This document shows positions 23,315-32,130 of a stretch of DNA of 64,000 nucleotides, in pieces; within the stretch, counting starts at the first letter, position 1, and the number at the start of each line of letters is the position of its first letter. This DNA is from CAYNEO01 sp964396245 (GTDB taxonomy: Bacteria > Zixibacteria > MSB-5A5 > GN15 > FEB-12). Both the position numbers and the translations under genes were made by a program. The notes below the pieces were generated by a model that searched no databases, had not been told where the DNA came from, and saw nothing but the letters and a program-made list of their open reading frames with translations. The DNA lies in NCBI GenBank assembly GCA_964396245.1, contig CAYNEO010000005.1, positions 60,831 through 124,830 on the forward strand, read 5' to 3'.

Positions 23315-24307
23315 ATGGAGCGTCTCGAGATTGAACGAATCGCCGATCGCCTGCTCGAGGTAATCCGCAAAAAACCCGAAACTGCCTTCCCCCTGGCGCA
23401 GCTGTCAAAAAAACTGAAGCTGGAATTGCCGGTTGTACATGCGGCCGTAGACATTCTGGCTGAATGGGACTACAAGCTTCGGAAGCGTCGCGATAGCGTC
23501 ACTTTTGTCAGCGCACCCGACCATCTCACGGAAACCGAGATATCAAACGGGTTGAAAACAGAATTTGTCGGTCGAAAGATTTTCGCCTACAACTCCGTGA
23601 AATCGACCAATGACCTTGCCGGAGAAATGGCGGAGAACGGCGTTCCGGAAGGAACAATCGTCGTTGCCGACCAGCAGACGAAAGGACGCGGCAGACTTGG
23701 CCGGAACTGGTACTCCCCGCCGGGAACCGGAATCTATGTCTCGATCATACTCAAGCCAAAGTTCAAGCCGGAGATGGCACCGGCAGTATCGATAGCGACC
23801 GCTATCGCCCTGGCCGACACCATGTCGGCGTACTGCCCGGGCGACGTGCGAATAAAGTGGCCGAACGACGTCCTTATCGGCGGACGCAAGGTGGCCGGCA
23901 TTCTTACCGAGCTTTCAGCCGAGCGCGACAAAATCCATCATATCGTGATCGGAATCGGTATTAACGTCAATCAGACTGCCGGCGATTTTCCCGAAGAAAT
24001 CCGGAGTCTGGCAACCTCTGTCAGGCGATCGGTCAAACGCAAGGTCCGAAGGATAAAGTTGCTCCAGGCGTTCCTGTTGAACTTCGAAAAGGAGTATGTG
24101 AAATACCGGAAACACCGGCTCAAAAAGTCGCACGCCAAGGTAAGGCTGTACTCGTCACTGATCGGCTGCCTGGTCACACTTCGAACGGGTCAACATGAAA
24201 CCCGCGGGATCGCTCTGGATATCGATGATCACGGCTACCTGGTTCTCGACGTCGACGGCGAGAAGACCCTGGTATCCGCCGGTGAAGTCACGGTTGTAAA
24301 GAAATAG
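23315..24307 (+). CDS. birA: Biotin-[acetyl-CoA-carboxylase] ligase with N-terminal HTH (BirA)
   Basis: A 330-residue bifunctional BirA. Residues about 10-65 form a winged-helix domain, so it may repress biotin genes as well as biotinylate the carrier protein of acetyl-CoA carboxylase. The catalytic domain contains the biotinyl-AMP loop KGRGRLGRNWYSPPG (about 119-133), IKWPNDVLIGGRKVAGIL, and a C-terminal SH3-like beta barrel (about 280-330). The ATG lies seven bases after the nadC stop, indicating co-transcription of two cofactor genes. Confidence 0.94.
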   Translation: MERLEIERIADRLLEVIRKKPETAFPLAQLSKKLKLELPVVHAAVDILAEWDYKLRKRRDSVTFVSAPDHLTETEISNGLKTEFVGRKIFAYNSVKSTNDLAGEMAENGVPEGTIVVADQQTKGRGRLGRNWYSPPGTGIYVSIILKPKFKPEMAPAVSIATAIALADTMSAYCPGDVRIKWPNDVLIGGRKVAGILTELSAERDKIHHIVIGIGINVNQTAGDFPEEIRSLATSVRRSVKRKVRRIKLLQAFLLNFEKEYVKYRKHRLKKSHAKVRLYSSLIGCLVTLRTGQHETRGIALDIDDHGYLVLDVDGEKTLVSAGEVTVVKK

Positions 24308-24371
24308 ACCGTTCCCGGATCGATTCTACTCCTGTTTGCCTTTTCCCGCCCATTTTCGTACCATATACACG

Positions 24372-24740
24372 ATGTATAACCCGACTATCATGGAGCATTT
24401 CCAGAACCCGCGCAATGCGGGTGACATGTCCGATGCCGACGGAATCGGCCAGGCCGGAAATCCGGAAAAAGGCGATGTCATGAAGATGTATATCAAAGTG
24501 ACAGACGGAATCCTTACCGACGCGAAACACCAGACATTCGGTTCTGCCGTGGCGATAGCTGTCAGTTCGATGGCTTCGCTGATGATAATCGGGAAGACGC
24601 TCGATGAAGCGTATGCCATTACCCGGGAGGCGGTATCAGATGCTCTTGACGGCATCCCGCCCAACAAGATGACTTGCTCCAACATGGCTCCCGATGCCAT
24701 CAAGGCCGCCATCGACGATTACCGCAGGAGGCGCGCATAG
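24372..24740 (+). CDS. IscU/NifU-N-like protein lacking two of three scaffold cysteines
   Basis: The ATG at 24372 gives a 122-residue protein with the full IscU fold outline: NPTIMEHFQNPRNAGDM at the N-terminus, a GNPEKGD motif, KHQTFGSAVAIAVSS, and PPNKMTCSNMAPDAIKAAI. Active scaffolds use three Cys in GNPxCGD, TFGCG and HCS. Here the first is Lys33, the second Ser58, and only Cys102 remains. Classic [2Fe-2S] assembly on this protein is therefore doubtful. It may have another role in the operon with mutM, whose ATG follows 55 bases later, or act together with a second protein. The frame could start earlier at a TTG, but that adds a non-conserved lead. Confidence 0.82.
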   Translation: MYNPTIMEHFQNPRNAGDMSDADGIGQAGNPEKGDVMKMYIKVTDGILTDAKHQTFGSAVAIAVSSMASLMIIGKTLDEAYAITREAVSDALDGIPPNKMTCSNMAPDAIKAAIDDYRRRRA

Positions 24741-24795
24741 GCGGAACCGCCCGGCGCCCCTTGACCTTCAACGGAAATCCCCTTTTATTTGTGCC

Positions 24796-25650
24796 ATGCC
24801 GGAATTGCCCGAAGTTGAAACGGTGGTGCGCGGACTGCGCGAGACAGTGATAGGCGAAACTATCGCCCGTGTGAGAGTCAATGCGCCGCCGACATCGATT
24901 GTCCTCGGACTGAGTTTCAAGAGGACCAGGTTCCCGAGCGCGTTAAAGAACCGCACTATTCTCCGCGTTGATCGGCGCGGGAAAAATATCCTTATTGCCC
25001 TTTCCGGCGATGCCACCCTCTGGGTCCATCTCAAAATGACCGGCCATTTTTTCTATCAGGACAAATCTAAACCGATTGACAAGCATGACCTTGTGATTTT
25101 CGACTTCAATTCCAACCGAAACGGCAATCCTAATCACCTGCGATTTCACGACTACCGTCGGTTCGGTCGCCTTCGACTTTTTTCAAACGACGAACTGTGG
25201 GCACAACCGGGCCTCGCCGACCTCGGGCCGGAGCCGTTGGAGATCGCCGCCGATCAATTCGTGGAGATGTGCCGTTCGCGACACCGCATGATCAAGCCGG
25301 CTCTGCTCGACCAGCGCTTCCTTGCCGGAATCGGAAACATCTATGCCGATGAAGCCCTGTACGCCTCGCGCATCCATCCGAAGCAAATCACATCGACAAT
25401 CTCTCGCAGGAAGCTGGTTGAACTCCACGGGCATATTCAGCGACTTCTGAAAACGGCGATTCGCCTGATGGGCACCTCTGTCGATACCTACTCGGGTGTC
25501 AACGGTCAGGCGGGTGGCTTCCAGAGGTATCTGAAAGCATACGGCCGGGAGGGAACTCCGTGCGGTGTTTGCGGCAGGATAATCGTACGCGAGAAGATCG
25601 GTTCCCGCTCAGCTCACTACTGCCCGAAATGCCAGCGCCTGCGCGCGTGA
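24796..25650 (+). CDS. mutM: Formamidopyrimidine-DNA glycosylase (Fpg/MutM)
   Basis: The ATG at 24796 gives MPELPEVETV, the N-terminus in which Pro1 (after Met removal) and Glu2 are the catalytic residues; starts further upstream would destroy it. The 284-residue enzyme has the conserved Lys in LKMTGHFFYQ, the H2TH region with FLAGIGNIYADEALY, and the C-terminal zinc finger CGVCGR-x17-CPKC. It removes 8-oxoguanine and FaPy lesions and nicks the abasic site. It is the last gene of the nadC group. Confidence 0.96.
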   Translation: MPELPEVETVVRGLRETVIGETIARVRVNAPPTSIVLGLSFKRTRFPSALKNRTILRVDRRGKNILIALSGDATLWVHLKMTGHFFYQDKSKPIDKHDLVIFDFNSNRNGNPNHLRFHDYRRFGRLRLFSNDELWAQPGLADLGPEPLEIAADQFVEMCRSRHRMIKPALLDQRFLAGIGNIYADEALYASRIHPKQITSTISRRKLVELHGHIQRLLKTAIRLMGTSVDTYSGVNGQAGGFQRYLKAYGREGTPCGVCGRIIVREKIGSRSAHYCPKCQRLRA

Positions 25651-25701
25651 AATGACTGAGCGCTGAGGGTATGTTGGGGGGTCGAGGCGGTAGGCCAATA
25701 C

Positions 25702-26757
25702 TTACCGGCTGTGCAGGACTACCCGATTCTGAGTGAGACTATCGAAGAACAACAGCGTGGATTTATCGACGGAGAATCGAACCTTCTTGCCCGTCGGCAG
25801 GGGTCGGGTCATACGTGTCGCGGAGATTGACCGGCCCTCGAAAGACAGCGTCGCGACGTAGTGATCTCCCATATACTCGCAGCTCAACACCTCGGCCGAG
25901 AACTCACCATTATCGGCAATCTCGATCGCATCGGGCCGAATTCCTATCATGACGGTAAAATCGCTCAGCTCGACACCGGGGGGCCACTGGATATGCAGCG
26001 GCACCGTGTACCCGTTTTCGAGAATGGCGTCGATCAAATTGATTTTCGGCTGCCCGATGAATTCCGCGACAAATCGATTCGTCGGATGCGTGTACAGCTC
26101 TTCGGGCGTCCCCACTTGCAGGATCTTTCCATCAACCAGAAGCGCTATCCGGTCAGCCATGGTCAGGGCCTCGGTCTGGTCGTGGGTGACATGAATCATC
26201 GGCCGTTCGACACTTCGCTGGATGCGCACGATTTCTTTACGCATGCGGCTGCGAAGATCGGCATCGAGATTGGACAATGGTTCATCGAGAAGGAATATCG
26301 ACGGTTCGCGAACAACAGCACGACCCAGCGCTACCCGCTGCCGCTGTCCGCCCGAGAGTTGCGCCGGCCGCATGTTCAGGTAGTCGGTCAGCCCCAGCAT
26401 GTTGGCGACTTCAGCTATTCTGTCCCACCGTTCCTTCCTGGGCATGTGGGCGACTTTCAGGGGGAAGGCGAGGTTTTTCTCGACAGACATGTGCGGGTAC
26501 AGGGCATAGTTCTGGAATACCAGGGCGACATCCCGCTTGCTTGGCCGAAGATTGTCGGCGCGGCGATTGTTGATGATGATTTCGCCCGAGTCCGGATCCT
26601 CGAGACCGGCTATGATCCGTAACAGGGTCGACTTGCCGCAACCGGAAGGTCCTAGAAGGACCATCAACTCACCGTCTTCGAGGGTGAGCGAAACCCCGTC
26701 CAGCACTTTCACGCCGCCGTACGACTTCGAAATGTCTTTTAAAACCAGTCCTGCCAC
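25702..26757 (-). CDS. Orphan sugar-type ABC transporter ATP-binding protein (MalK/UgpC/MsmK family)
   Basis: The 351-residue ATPase shows Walker A GPSGCGKSTLLRI (about 37-49), signature LSGGQRQRVALGRA, Walker B IFLLDEPLSNLDADLR and the H-loop HVTHDQTEALTMADR. It ends in an OB/TOBE regulatory domain (about 240-351), all as in carbohydrate CUT1 ATPases. No permease or binding protein is nearby, so it may serve several transporters, as MsmK does in Gram-positives. Its ATG lies directly after the recF stop, so it is co-transcribed with recF by position. Confidence 0.9.
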   Translation of the reverse strand: MAGLVLKDISKSYGGVKVLDGVSLTLEDGELMVLLGPSGCGKSTLLRIIAGLEDPDSGEIIINNRRADNLRPSKRDVALVFQNYALYPHMSVEKNLAFPLKVAHMPRKERWDRIAEVANMLGLTDYLNMRPAQLSGGQRQRVALGRAVVREPSIFLLDEPLSNLDADLRSRMRKEIVRIQRSVERPMIHVTHDQTEALTMADRIALLVDGKILQVGTPEELYTHPTNRFVAEFIGQPKINLIDAILENGYTVPLHIQWPPGVELSDFTVMIGIRPDAIEIADNGEFSAEVLSCEYMGDHYVATLSFEGRSISATRMTRPLPTGKKVRFSVDKSTLLFFDSLTQNRVVLHSR

Positions 26758-27846
26758 TCAGGCAATATCCTTTATGTCCCCGTCGTGGATCCGGAAACTC
26801 CGGGCACGTGCTTTTAGTTTTTCCGGCGGCTCTGCGGCAGTTGTCAGAAACAACTGCGAGAAGTCACCGAAAGCGTCAATCAAACCCATCACACGCCGGC
26901 TGTCAAGTTCGGCGAATATTTCGTCGAGTAGAAGCACCGGCGCTGTTCCACGCTGCTCGCGCAGCAAGTCGTACATGGCCAGCTTGAGCGAGATCGCCGC
27001 CGTCCGCCACTGCCCCTGGGAGCCGTGGGTTCGCGCCGGAAAATTATTGATCTCGAAGTACAGTTCGTCGCGGTGAGGTCCCACGAGCGACGTCTGCACG
27101 GCTCGTTCTCGAACAAACCGGTCATAGAGCTTCAACTGAAAAGCCGTCTCTATCTCGTCTTCACCGGCGTCTCTGTCTTCTATCGGCACGGACGGCTGAT
27201 ACTGTACTCTGACCTGCTCGCCGCCGGAGATTTCCTCGTAATGGGTCGAGATAAGTTCTTGAAGTGTCGCAATAAAGGTCATTCTGCGCTTTATGATCCG
27301 GCTGCCCACCTGAATCAGGAGCGGCTCGAAAGGGGAAGGATCCATCTCTTTTTTCAGCGCGGCGTTTTTCTGGGCCAATACTTTCTGATAATCGATCAGG
27401 TCCTGAAGATATCGTCCCGATAGTTGGGATAAGTAGATGTCGATAAAATTCCGTCGAACCGAAGGCGGTCCGGAGAGGATAGCACTGTCCTCCGGACCGG
27501 CAGATACGACTGCCGAGCGTTCATATAGCTCGGCGATTCGGACGGCGACATCATCGATAGTGATCTTCTTGCGGCCCCCTGTCTGGTAGGCAACCGCCCG
27601 TGTCTGCGTGCCAGTCTCAGTTTCCACCACCCCTTCCAGGCGGTAGACATCACTTCCCATCCTCACTAAGAGCATGTCGGTGGCAGCTCGCTGTGAACGA
27701 CCCAGACACAGGACAAAGAGAGCCTCAAGAAGATTGGTCTTGCCGGCGCCGTTACATCCGTGGAAGATATTGATCTCCGGTGAGAAGGACGCCGATAGTG
27801 ACTGGAAATTCCGGAAGTCGGTTACGGAAAGGGTGTCTATTCGCAT
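26758..27846 (-). CDS. recF: DNA replication and repair protein RecF
   Basis: The 362-residue SMC-like ATPase has Walker A GCNGAGKTNLLEAL (about 30-43), the RecF signature SQGQWRTAAISLKLA (about 276-290), and Walker B LLLDEIFAELD. RecF loads RecA at gapped DNA together with RecO and RecR. The order dnaA-dnaN-recF on one strand is the classic origin-side arrangement. A terminator-like hairpin lies between dnaN and recF, so recF may depend on read-through or its own promoter. Confidence 0.95.
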   Translation of the reverse strand: MRIDTLSVTDFRNFQSLSASFSPEINIFHGCNGAGKTNLLEALFVLCLGRSQRAATDMLLVRMGSDVYRLEGVVETETGTQTRAVAYQTGGRKKITIDDVAVRIAELYERSAVVSAGPEDSAILSGPPSVRRNFIDIYLSQLSGRYLQDLIDYQKVLAQKNAALKKEMDPSPFEPLLIQVGSRIIKRRMTFIATLQELISTHYEEISGGEQVRVQYQPSVPIEDRDAGEDEIETAFQLKLYDRFVRERAVQTSLVGPHRDELYFEINNFPARTHGSQGQWRTAAISLKLAMYDLLREQRGTAPVLLLDEIFAELDSRRVMGLIDAFGDFSQLFLTTAAEPPEKLKARARSFRIHDGDIKDIA

Positions 27847-27859
27847 GCTAATTCAGACA

Positions 27860-27892
27860 AGAAAAAAATGGCAGAAAGAGCTTCTGCCATTT
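27860..27892 (-). terminator. Intrinsic terminator after dnaN
   Basis: Hairpin of ATGGCAGAA with TTCTGCCAT around 27867-27891, followed on the minus strand by TTTTTTT (27862-27868). It also has a short T-run on the plus strand, so it may be bidirectional. Confidence 0.75.
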
Positions 27893-27915
27893 TAACTTCG
27901 CATTCATCAGTTTCT

Positions 27916-29028
27916 TCATTCAGCCAGCCGCAGCGGCATGATAAGGCACAGAAAATCGTCTTTCGGCACTGCGGGACTATATATGATCCCTGCGGCTACC
28001 GGCGTCGACAGTTCGAAAACAGCTTCTTCGTCCTCTATGCGGGCGAGAATCTCCAGGACATAAGCGGCATTATACCCGATTTCAATCGGCTCGCCCTGGT
28101 AGTCACATTTGAGAACCTCACGACCTTCACCGCCGACGTCCGCGTTGCTTGTTGACAGCGCCAGCTCGCCTTTTTGCAGCGAGAACTTCACCTGGTGCGT
28201 GAGTGCGTTGGACAGGATCGAAACGCGGCGCACTGCACCACCGAGGTCATCTTTGGATATTACCAGCTTCTTGTCATTCTTGTCGGGAATTACCTGCTCA
28301 AAATTCGGGTACGGCCCCTCTATGAGCCGCGATGTCAGCACGGTATCCTGTAAGTTGAAGATGATATTATTTTCACCGAAGATAACTCCGACTTCCTTCT
28401 CCTCGCCATCGAGGAATTTTGGAATCAAATTGAGAACCTTCGGTGGAATGATGATATCCTCGCTTATGCCTTTCAGGCGTGTATTTTCAACCGCCATCCT
28501 GGCCAGACGGTGACCGTCGGTAGCTACCATTTGCATCCGATCGCCCTCGGTCTGCCACAGCACACCGTTGAGCGCCGGCCGTGTTTCATCGGTAGAGCAC
28601 GCGAAGGTAGTCTTGCGAATCATCTTCACGAGGTCTTCACCGGCGATCTTGATCTCTTTTTTCGTGTTCACCGCCGGCAGTTTCGGAAAGTCGTCCGAAG
28701 ATACCGCGGAGATTTTGTACGAACCGTTTGGCACCCGTATCTCGACGCGCGTATTCGTCGACTCGAACGTGATATCCGATTCCGGGAGTTCCCTGATGAT
28801 TTCAAAGAGAATCTTCGCCGGCAGCGCGGCAGCGCCTTTCCTCGCCACGGCACATTCCACGGTCGATGTGATTGAGATATCAAGGTCCGTTGCAGATATC
28901 TTGAGTTTATTCTCCAGCGCTTCGATGAGAATATTGGTCAGTATCGGCAATGTCGACTTGGTCGGCACCACCTGAAGAATTGATTGCAGACAATTACTGA
29001 GTTTCGACTTGGATAGCGAAAATTTCAT
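27916..29028 (-). CDS. dnaN: DNA polymerase III beta subunit (sliding clamp)
   Basis: A 370-residue clamp of normal length with three repeated DnaN domains (about 1-120, 130-245, 247-370). Visible conserved segments are the N-terminal MKFSLSKSKLSNCLQSI, RPALNGVLWQ in domain 2, and the C-terminal end LCLIMPLRLAE. It forms the ring that holds the replicase on DNA. It is next to dnaA in the origin cluster with a 284-bp gap. Confidence 0.96.
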   Translation of the reverse strand: MKFSLSKSKLSNCLQSILQVVPTKSTLPILTNILIEALENKLKISATDLDISITSTVECAVARKGAAALPAKILFEIIRELPESDITFESTNTRVEIRVPNGSYKISAVSSDDFPKLPAVNTKKEIKIAGEDLVKMIRKTTFACSTDETRPALNGVLWQTEGDRMQMVATDGHRLARMAVENTRLKGISEDIIIPPKVLNLIPKFLDGEEKEVGVIFGENNIIFNLQDTVLTSRLIEGPYPNFEQVIPDKNDKKLVISKDDLGGAVRRVSILSNALTHQVKFSLQKGELALSTSNADVGGEGREVLKCDYQGEPIEIGYNAAYVLEILARIEDEEAVFELSTPVAAGIIYSPAVPKDDFLCLIMPLRLAE

Positions 29029-29312
29029 TTACGCCTTCTCCCGGTGAGACGTTTTCCACGGCTTCTTGTTATTTAGCTGTTTTATATCAAAAGGACTCAT
29101 AATAATAAGCACTGTTGAAATGTTTACAATAGAATTTTCTTTCCCCGGGCTTTTATGTTACTTGCCATATAACAGCCGTTTGGCCTCGCCGGTGGTTCTG
29201 GGAGATTTCCACCCCGGTGTGTGGGCTGTTTTGCAGAAAGTCGGGGATTATCCACGTTAGGGCCGGTCCGGATTGATTTCCACGAGCTGTTCACAGGCTT
29301 ACTCACACGTTA
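29029..29312. other. dnaA-dnaN intergenic region with a DnaA-box-like site
   Basis: The 284-bp gap has an AT-rich centre and one strong DnaA-box-like 9-mer, TTATCCACG at 29248-29256, plus a weaker TTATCAATA near its dnaA end. It could contribute to the origin or to dnaN regulation. Confidence 0.4.
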
Positions 29313-30677
29313 TCAATACAAGAGGGCTGCTGATATGTTGTCGATTTTCTCACGGAAAGAGGCATCCGTAGCCATTCGTCTGGAGATCAGTTCACACGCA
29401 TGTATGACAGTGGAGTGATCCCGTCCGCCGAAGGCAGCTCCAATAGCCTTGAACGTGCTGTTGGTAAGGGACCGGCTCACATACATAGCAACCTGTCTCG
29501 CCAACGCGATGTCTGCAGTCTTCTTCTTCGCGCGAAGCATCATCGGCTCAACATTAAAGTACTCGGATGTCTTTTTCACGATGGCGTCTATCGTTACCTC
29601 TCTCCGGGCTGCGTTAACGCTGTCGGCAAGCACCTTCCGGGCCATCTCAATATCGACCGGTACCTTCTTGAGCGACGCATAGGCCAACAGGCGCGTCAGC
29701 GCACCTTCGAGTTCACGGATATTTGTCGATACCTGATCAGCTACCTGGCGAATAACGTTATCCGGCAAACTGGCCCCTTCCGACTCCAGCTTCTTATAGA
29801 TAATCGCGGTACGGTTTTCGAGATCCGGAGCCTGGAGATCGGTTACCAATCCCCAGGAGAAACGCGACAAGAGGCGATCTTCCAAACCCTTGATTTCTTT
29901 CGGGGGTCGATCGGACGTGAGGATGATCTGCTTGCCCGAATGGTACAGGACATTAAAGGTATGGAAGAACTGCTCCTGTGTGGATTCCTTGCCGGTAAAG
30001 AACTGGATATCGTCGATAATTAATACATCAACGTCCCGGTACATCTTCGTGAAGTCAGCGATCGATCGATCGGAAATGGCGGCGATGAAGTCATTGGTGA
30101 ATTTCTCGGACGTGGCATACATCACACGTTTCTCCGGAAAGTCGTTGACAATCTGGTTGCCTATAGCGTGACAAATGTGGGTCTTACCCAGACCGGTCCC
30201 ACCATATATGTACAGAGGATTGTACTTGTTCATGCCGGGCGCCTCGGCGACAGCCATCGATGCTGCGCACGCGAACTGATTGAAATCACCGACCACCAGA
30301 GAATCAAACCGGTAGCGGGAATCAAGATTGTGCCTCAGCCGGTTTCCATTACCGTTGCCCCGTAGGTATGTCGATAGTGACGATTCGAAATTTAGCGTGG
30401 TTTGTTCTTCGTCCCCGTTTCCTCCTGTTAAGACATAGATGATAGATGGTTTGTCTCCCAGGACTTCCTGGAAAGCTTCATCGATGAGCTCTTTGAAATG
30501 ACTGCCGATCCAATCGGCAACGAACTGGTTGGCTACGGCGATCTTGAATTCGCCATTGCCGGTTGGCTCTCCCTTAGTGGGCTTGAGCCACTGGCTGAAG
30601 GATTGGTCGTTAACGCGTCGTGCGATGTAATCGAGGCAATCCCGCCACTGCTGAGAGTTACTTATCGTTTGGATCAA
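29313..30677 (-). CDS. dnaA: Chromosomal replication initiator DnaA
   Basis: The 454-residue initiator shows all four domains. Domain I is about 5-90. The AAA+ domain has Walker A YGGTGLGKTHICHAIG and Walker B VLIIDDIQFF (about 130-330). The C-terminal helix-turn-helix domain carries the DnaA signature GGRDHSTVIHACELI (about 422-436). A 500-base AT-richer region with DnaA-box-like sites lies upstream. Confidence 0.97.
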   Translation of the reverse strand: MIQTISNSQQWRDCLDYIARRVNDQSFSQWLKPTKGEPTGNGEFKIAVANQFVADWIGSHFKELIDEAFQEVLGDKPSIIYVLTGGNGDEEQTTLNFESSLSTYLRGNGNGNRLRHNLDSRYRFDSLVVGDFNQFACAASMAVAEAPGMNKYNPLYIYGGTGLGKTHICHAIGNQIVNDFPEKRVMYATSEKFTNDFIAAISDRSIADFTKMYRDVDVLIIDDIQFFTGKESTQEQFFHTFNVLYHSGKQIILTSDRPPKEIKGLEDRLLSRFSWGLVTDLQAPDLENRTAIIYKKLESEGASLPDNVIRQVADQVSTNIRELEGALTRLLAYASLKKVPVDIEMARKVLADSVNAARREVTIDAIVKKTSEYFNVEPMMLRAKKKTADIALARQVAMYVSRSLTNSTFKAIGAAFGGRDHSTVIHACELISRRMATDASFREKIDNISAALLY

Positions 30678-30900
30678 ATTGCATCCCCCGCGCAGGATTT
30701 TTGTACATATCCACAGTAACCACCCGGTTGACTAACAGATTGTTAAGTGAGTTCTTTGCCCTGACGCTCAGAACTTATCGACAGAGTTTTCAACATTCCT
30801 GTTGTTTGCGACCTCTCCGATAGTTGTTGTCGGATAATGACTTTTATGAGGCTGGTGGAGAATTATCCACGAATTATCAACACTATGTGCCTTTATCGCC
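30678..30900. other. Candidate replication origin region (DnaA-box cluster upstream of dnaA)
   Basis: The region just upstream of dnaA holds several 9-mers close to the DnaA box TTATCCACA: ATATCCACA (30707-30715), TTATCGACA (30775-30783), TTATCCACG (30863-30871) and TTATCAACA (30874-30882), with a reverse-strand candidate near 30830. The flank at 30945-30975 is A/T-rich. Clustered boxes next to dnaA-dnaN-recF are the usual oriC picture, but the sites could also serve dnaA autoregulation. Confidence 0.5.
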
Positions 30901-31001
30901 TTCACACACATAGATATTGGTCCGAGCATTATTCGTCAAGGAAGTCTTGGTAAAAAAATAGAGGAATTTTGAAGCGGTTGCTCTGTAGAGCGTTATGCGC
31001 A

Positions 31002-31029
31002 GAAATAAAACGCCCTGTGCCGGGCGTCA
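31002..31029 (-). terminator. Terminator-like hairpin downstream of the Rrf2 gene
   Basis: Stem ACGCCC (31010-31015) with GGGCGT (31022-31027), then TTTTATTT on the minus strand. The 420 bases between it and the Rrf2 stop contain no frame I can support; a long 3' untranslated part or small RNA is possible. Confidence 0.6.
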
Positions 31030-31452
31030 TGCGCTCCGGCAAGCATCTTAAATTCATAGAGAGTGCAAGCGGTGAGTTGCTTAAAGGTTAGAGTCATTAC
31101 ATGGTGACAATATCCTGACAATAGTCTAACACGAAAGAGTCCTCTCAGTTTCACTCTCTGTGCGCTTGCATTCGAAGCTATCATGTCACGTCCGTTGTGT
31201 CGTTATCATCTATACGTGATCAATAACGGACGGTCTCGGTGCGTACGCAAGTATCGTGTAGAATTTTTGATGGTCGAGCGAGCCGCTCGTCAGCTGAGCA
31301 GCAGGCAAAGTCCGGCCGACAAAAGCCCGGACTGGAGGTCATCCACTGTGGCAAACAGACAGTACCCGTCGGTAGAACAACAGTCACCCGGTGGCCGTAT
31401 GCGAATTCTCTACGGCCACTCGATTCTATTCGTGACTGACGACTACGACCAG
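31030..31452. other. Non-coding stretch between the Rrf2 gene and the origin region
   Basis: About 420 bases without a supported gene. The plus-strand frame 31183-31707 is mostly the antisense of the Rrf2 gene. No tRNA cloverleaf or repeat was recognised. Confidence 0.4.
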
Positions 31453-31863
31453 TCAGTCGGCCACAGGCCGCCGGGTGCGCACGTCAGAGAGGCGGGCGTT
31501 CTCGAGTTCTTTTCGCATGGCGCGCAACGCCCGGTCATAGACCGCCCTGATGCTGCAGTCTTCCTTCAGAGAACACTCACCGGCGCCAAACTGGCAATCG
31601 ACCAGAATGGGCGGTCCCTGAACTGCTTCGATGATTTGCATGAGGGTTATCTCATGCGCCGGACGACCAAGACGAATTCCGCCGCCATAGCCCCTGACGG
31701 AATGTAACAAACCGGCCTGGCTCAGCTCGGAAACAATCTGGGGCAGATACTTCGGCGGAATCTCCTGTCTCTGCGCCACCTGGTTGGCCGTCATGCGACG
31801 ACCTGGATCTGAGGCCAACTCGCTCAGCGCCCGAATGGCGTACTCGGTTTTTTTCGTAATCAT
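31453..31863 (-). CDS. Rrf2-family regulator with an IscR-like cysteine triplet
   Basis: The 136-residue protein has the Rrf2 winged-helix domain from the N-terminus (KTEYAIRALSELAS, then RGYGGGIRLGRPAHEIT as the wing). Three cysteines follow, Cys90, Cys97 and Cys103, spaced x6 and x5, close to the [2Fe-2S] ligands of IscR. It is therefore probably an iron-sulfur or redox sensing repressor. No isc or suf operon is adjacent, so its targets are unknown. Confidence 0.88.
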   Translation of the reverse strand: MITKKTEYAIRALSELASDPGRRMTANQVAQRQEIPPKYLPQIVSELSQAGLLHSVRGYGGGIRLGRPAHEITLMQIIEAVQGPPILVDCQFGAGECSLKEDCSIRAVYDRALRAMRKELENARLSDVRTRRPVAD

Positions 31864-32130
31864 AGCTGGACCCGCTTACTTAATTCCCCTCGGGTTCAAC
31901 CACCGGTTGAAAAACCTTCGGTTATTGGACCGTTACGATGTCAAGACGAATAAGTGCAGCCCCTGAATGGACTTTGTATGCATTAGCGAGTAGTCTCAGG
32001 CCGCTGACAGTGCAAACCCTCTTACAACGGTCGTGACTTGATAATAAGAACCTACACAATTAAGATAATAGGATTACTGAAATTAACAACAGAAATCGGC
32101 GACTGCGAGGGCGATTTTTGAGGGGCAAGA

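Noticed and set aside
31183..31707. 174-residue plus-strand frame
   Set aside because: Its second half is the antisense of the Rrf2 gene and the first half has no recognisable content.
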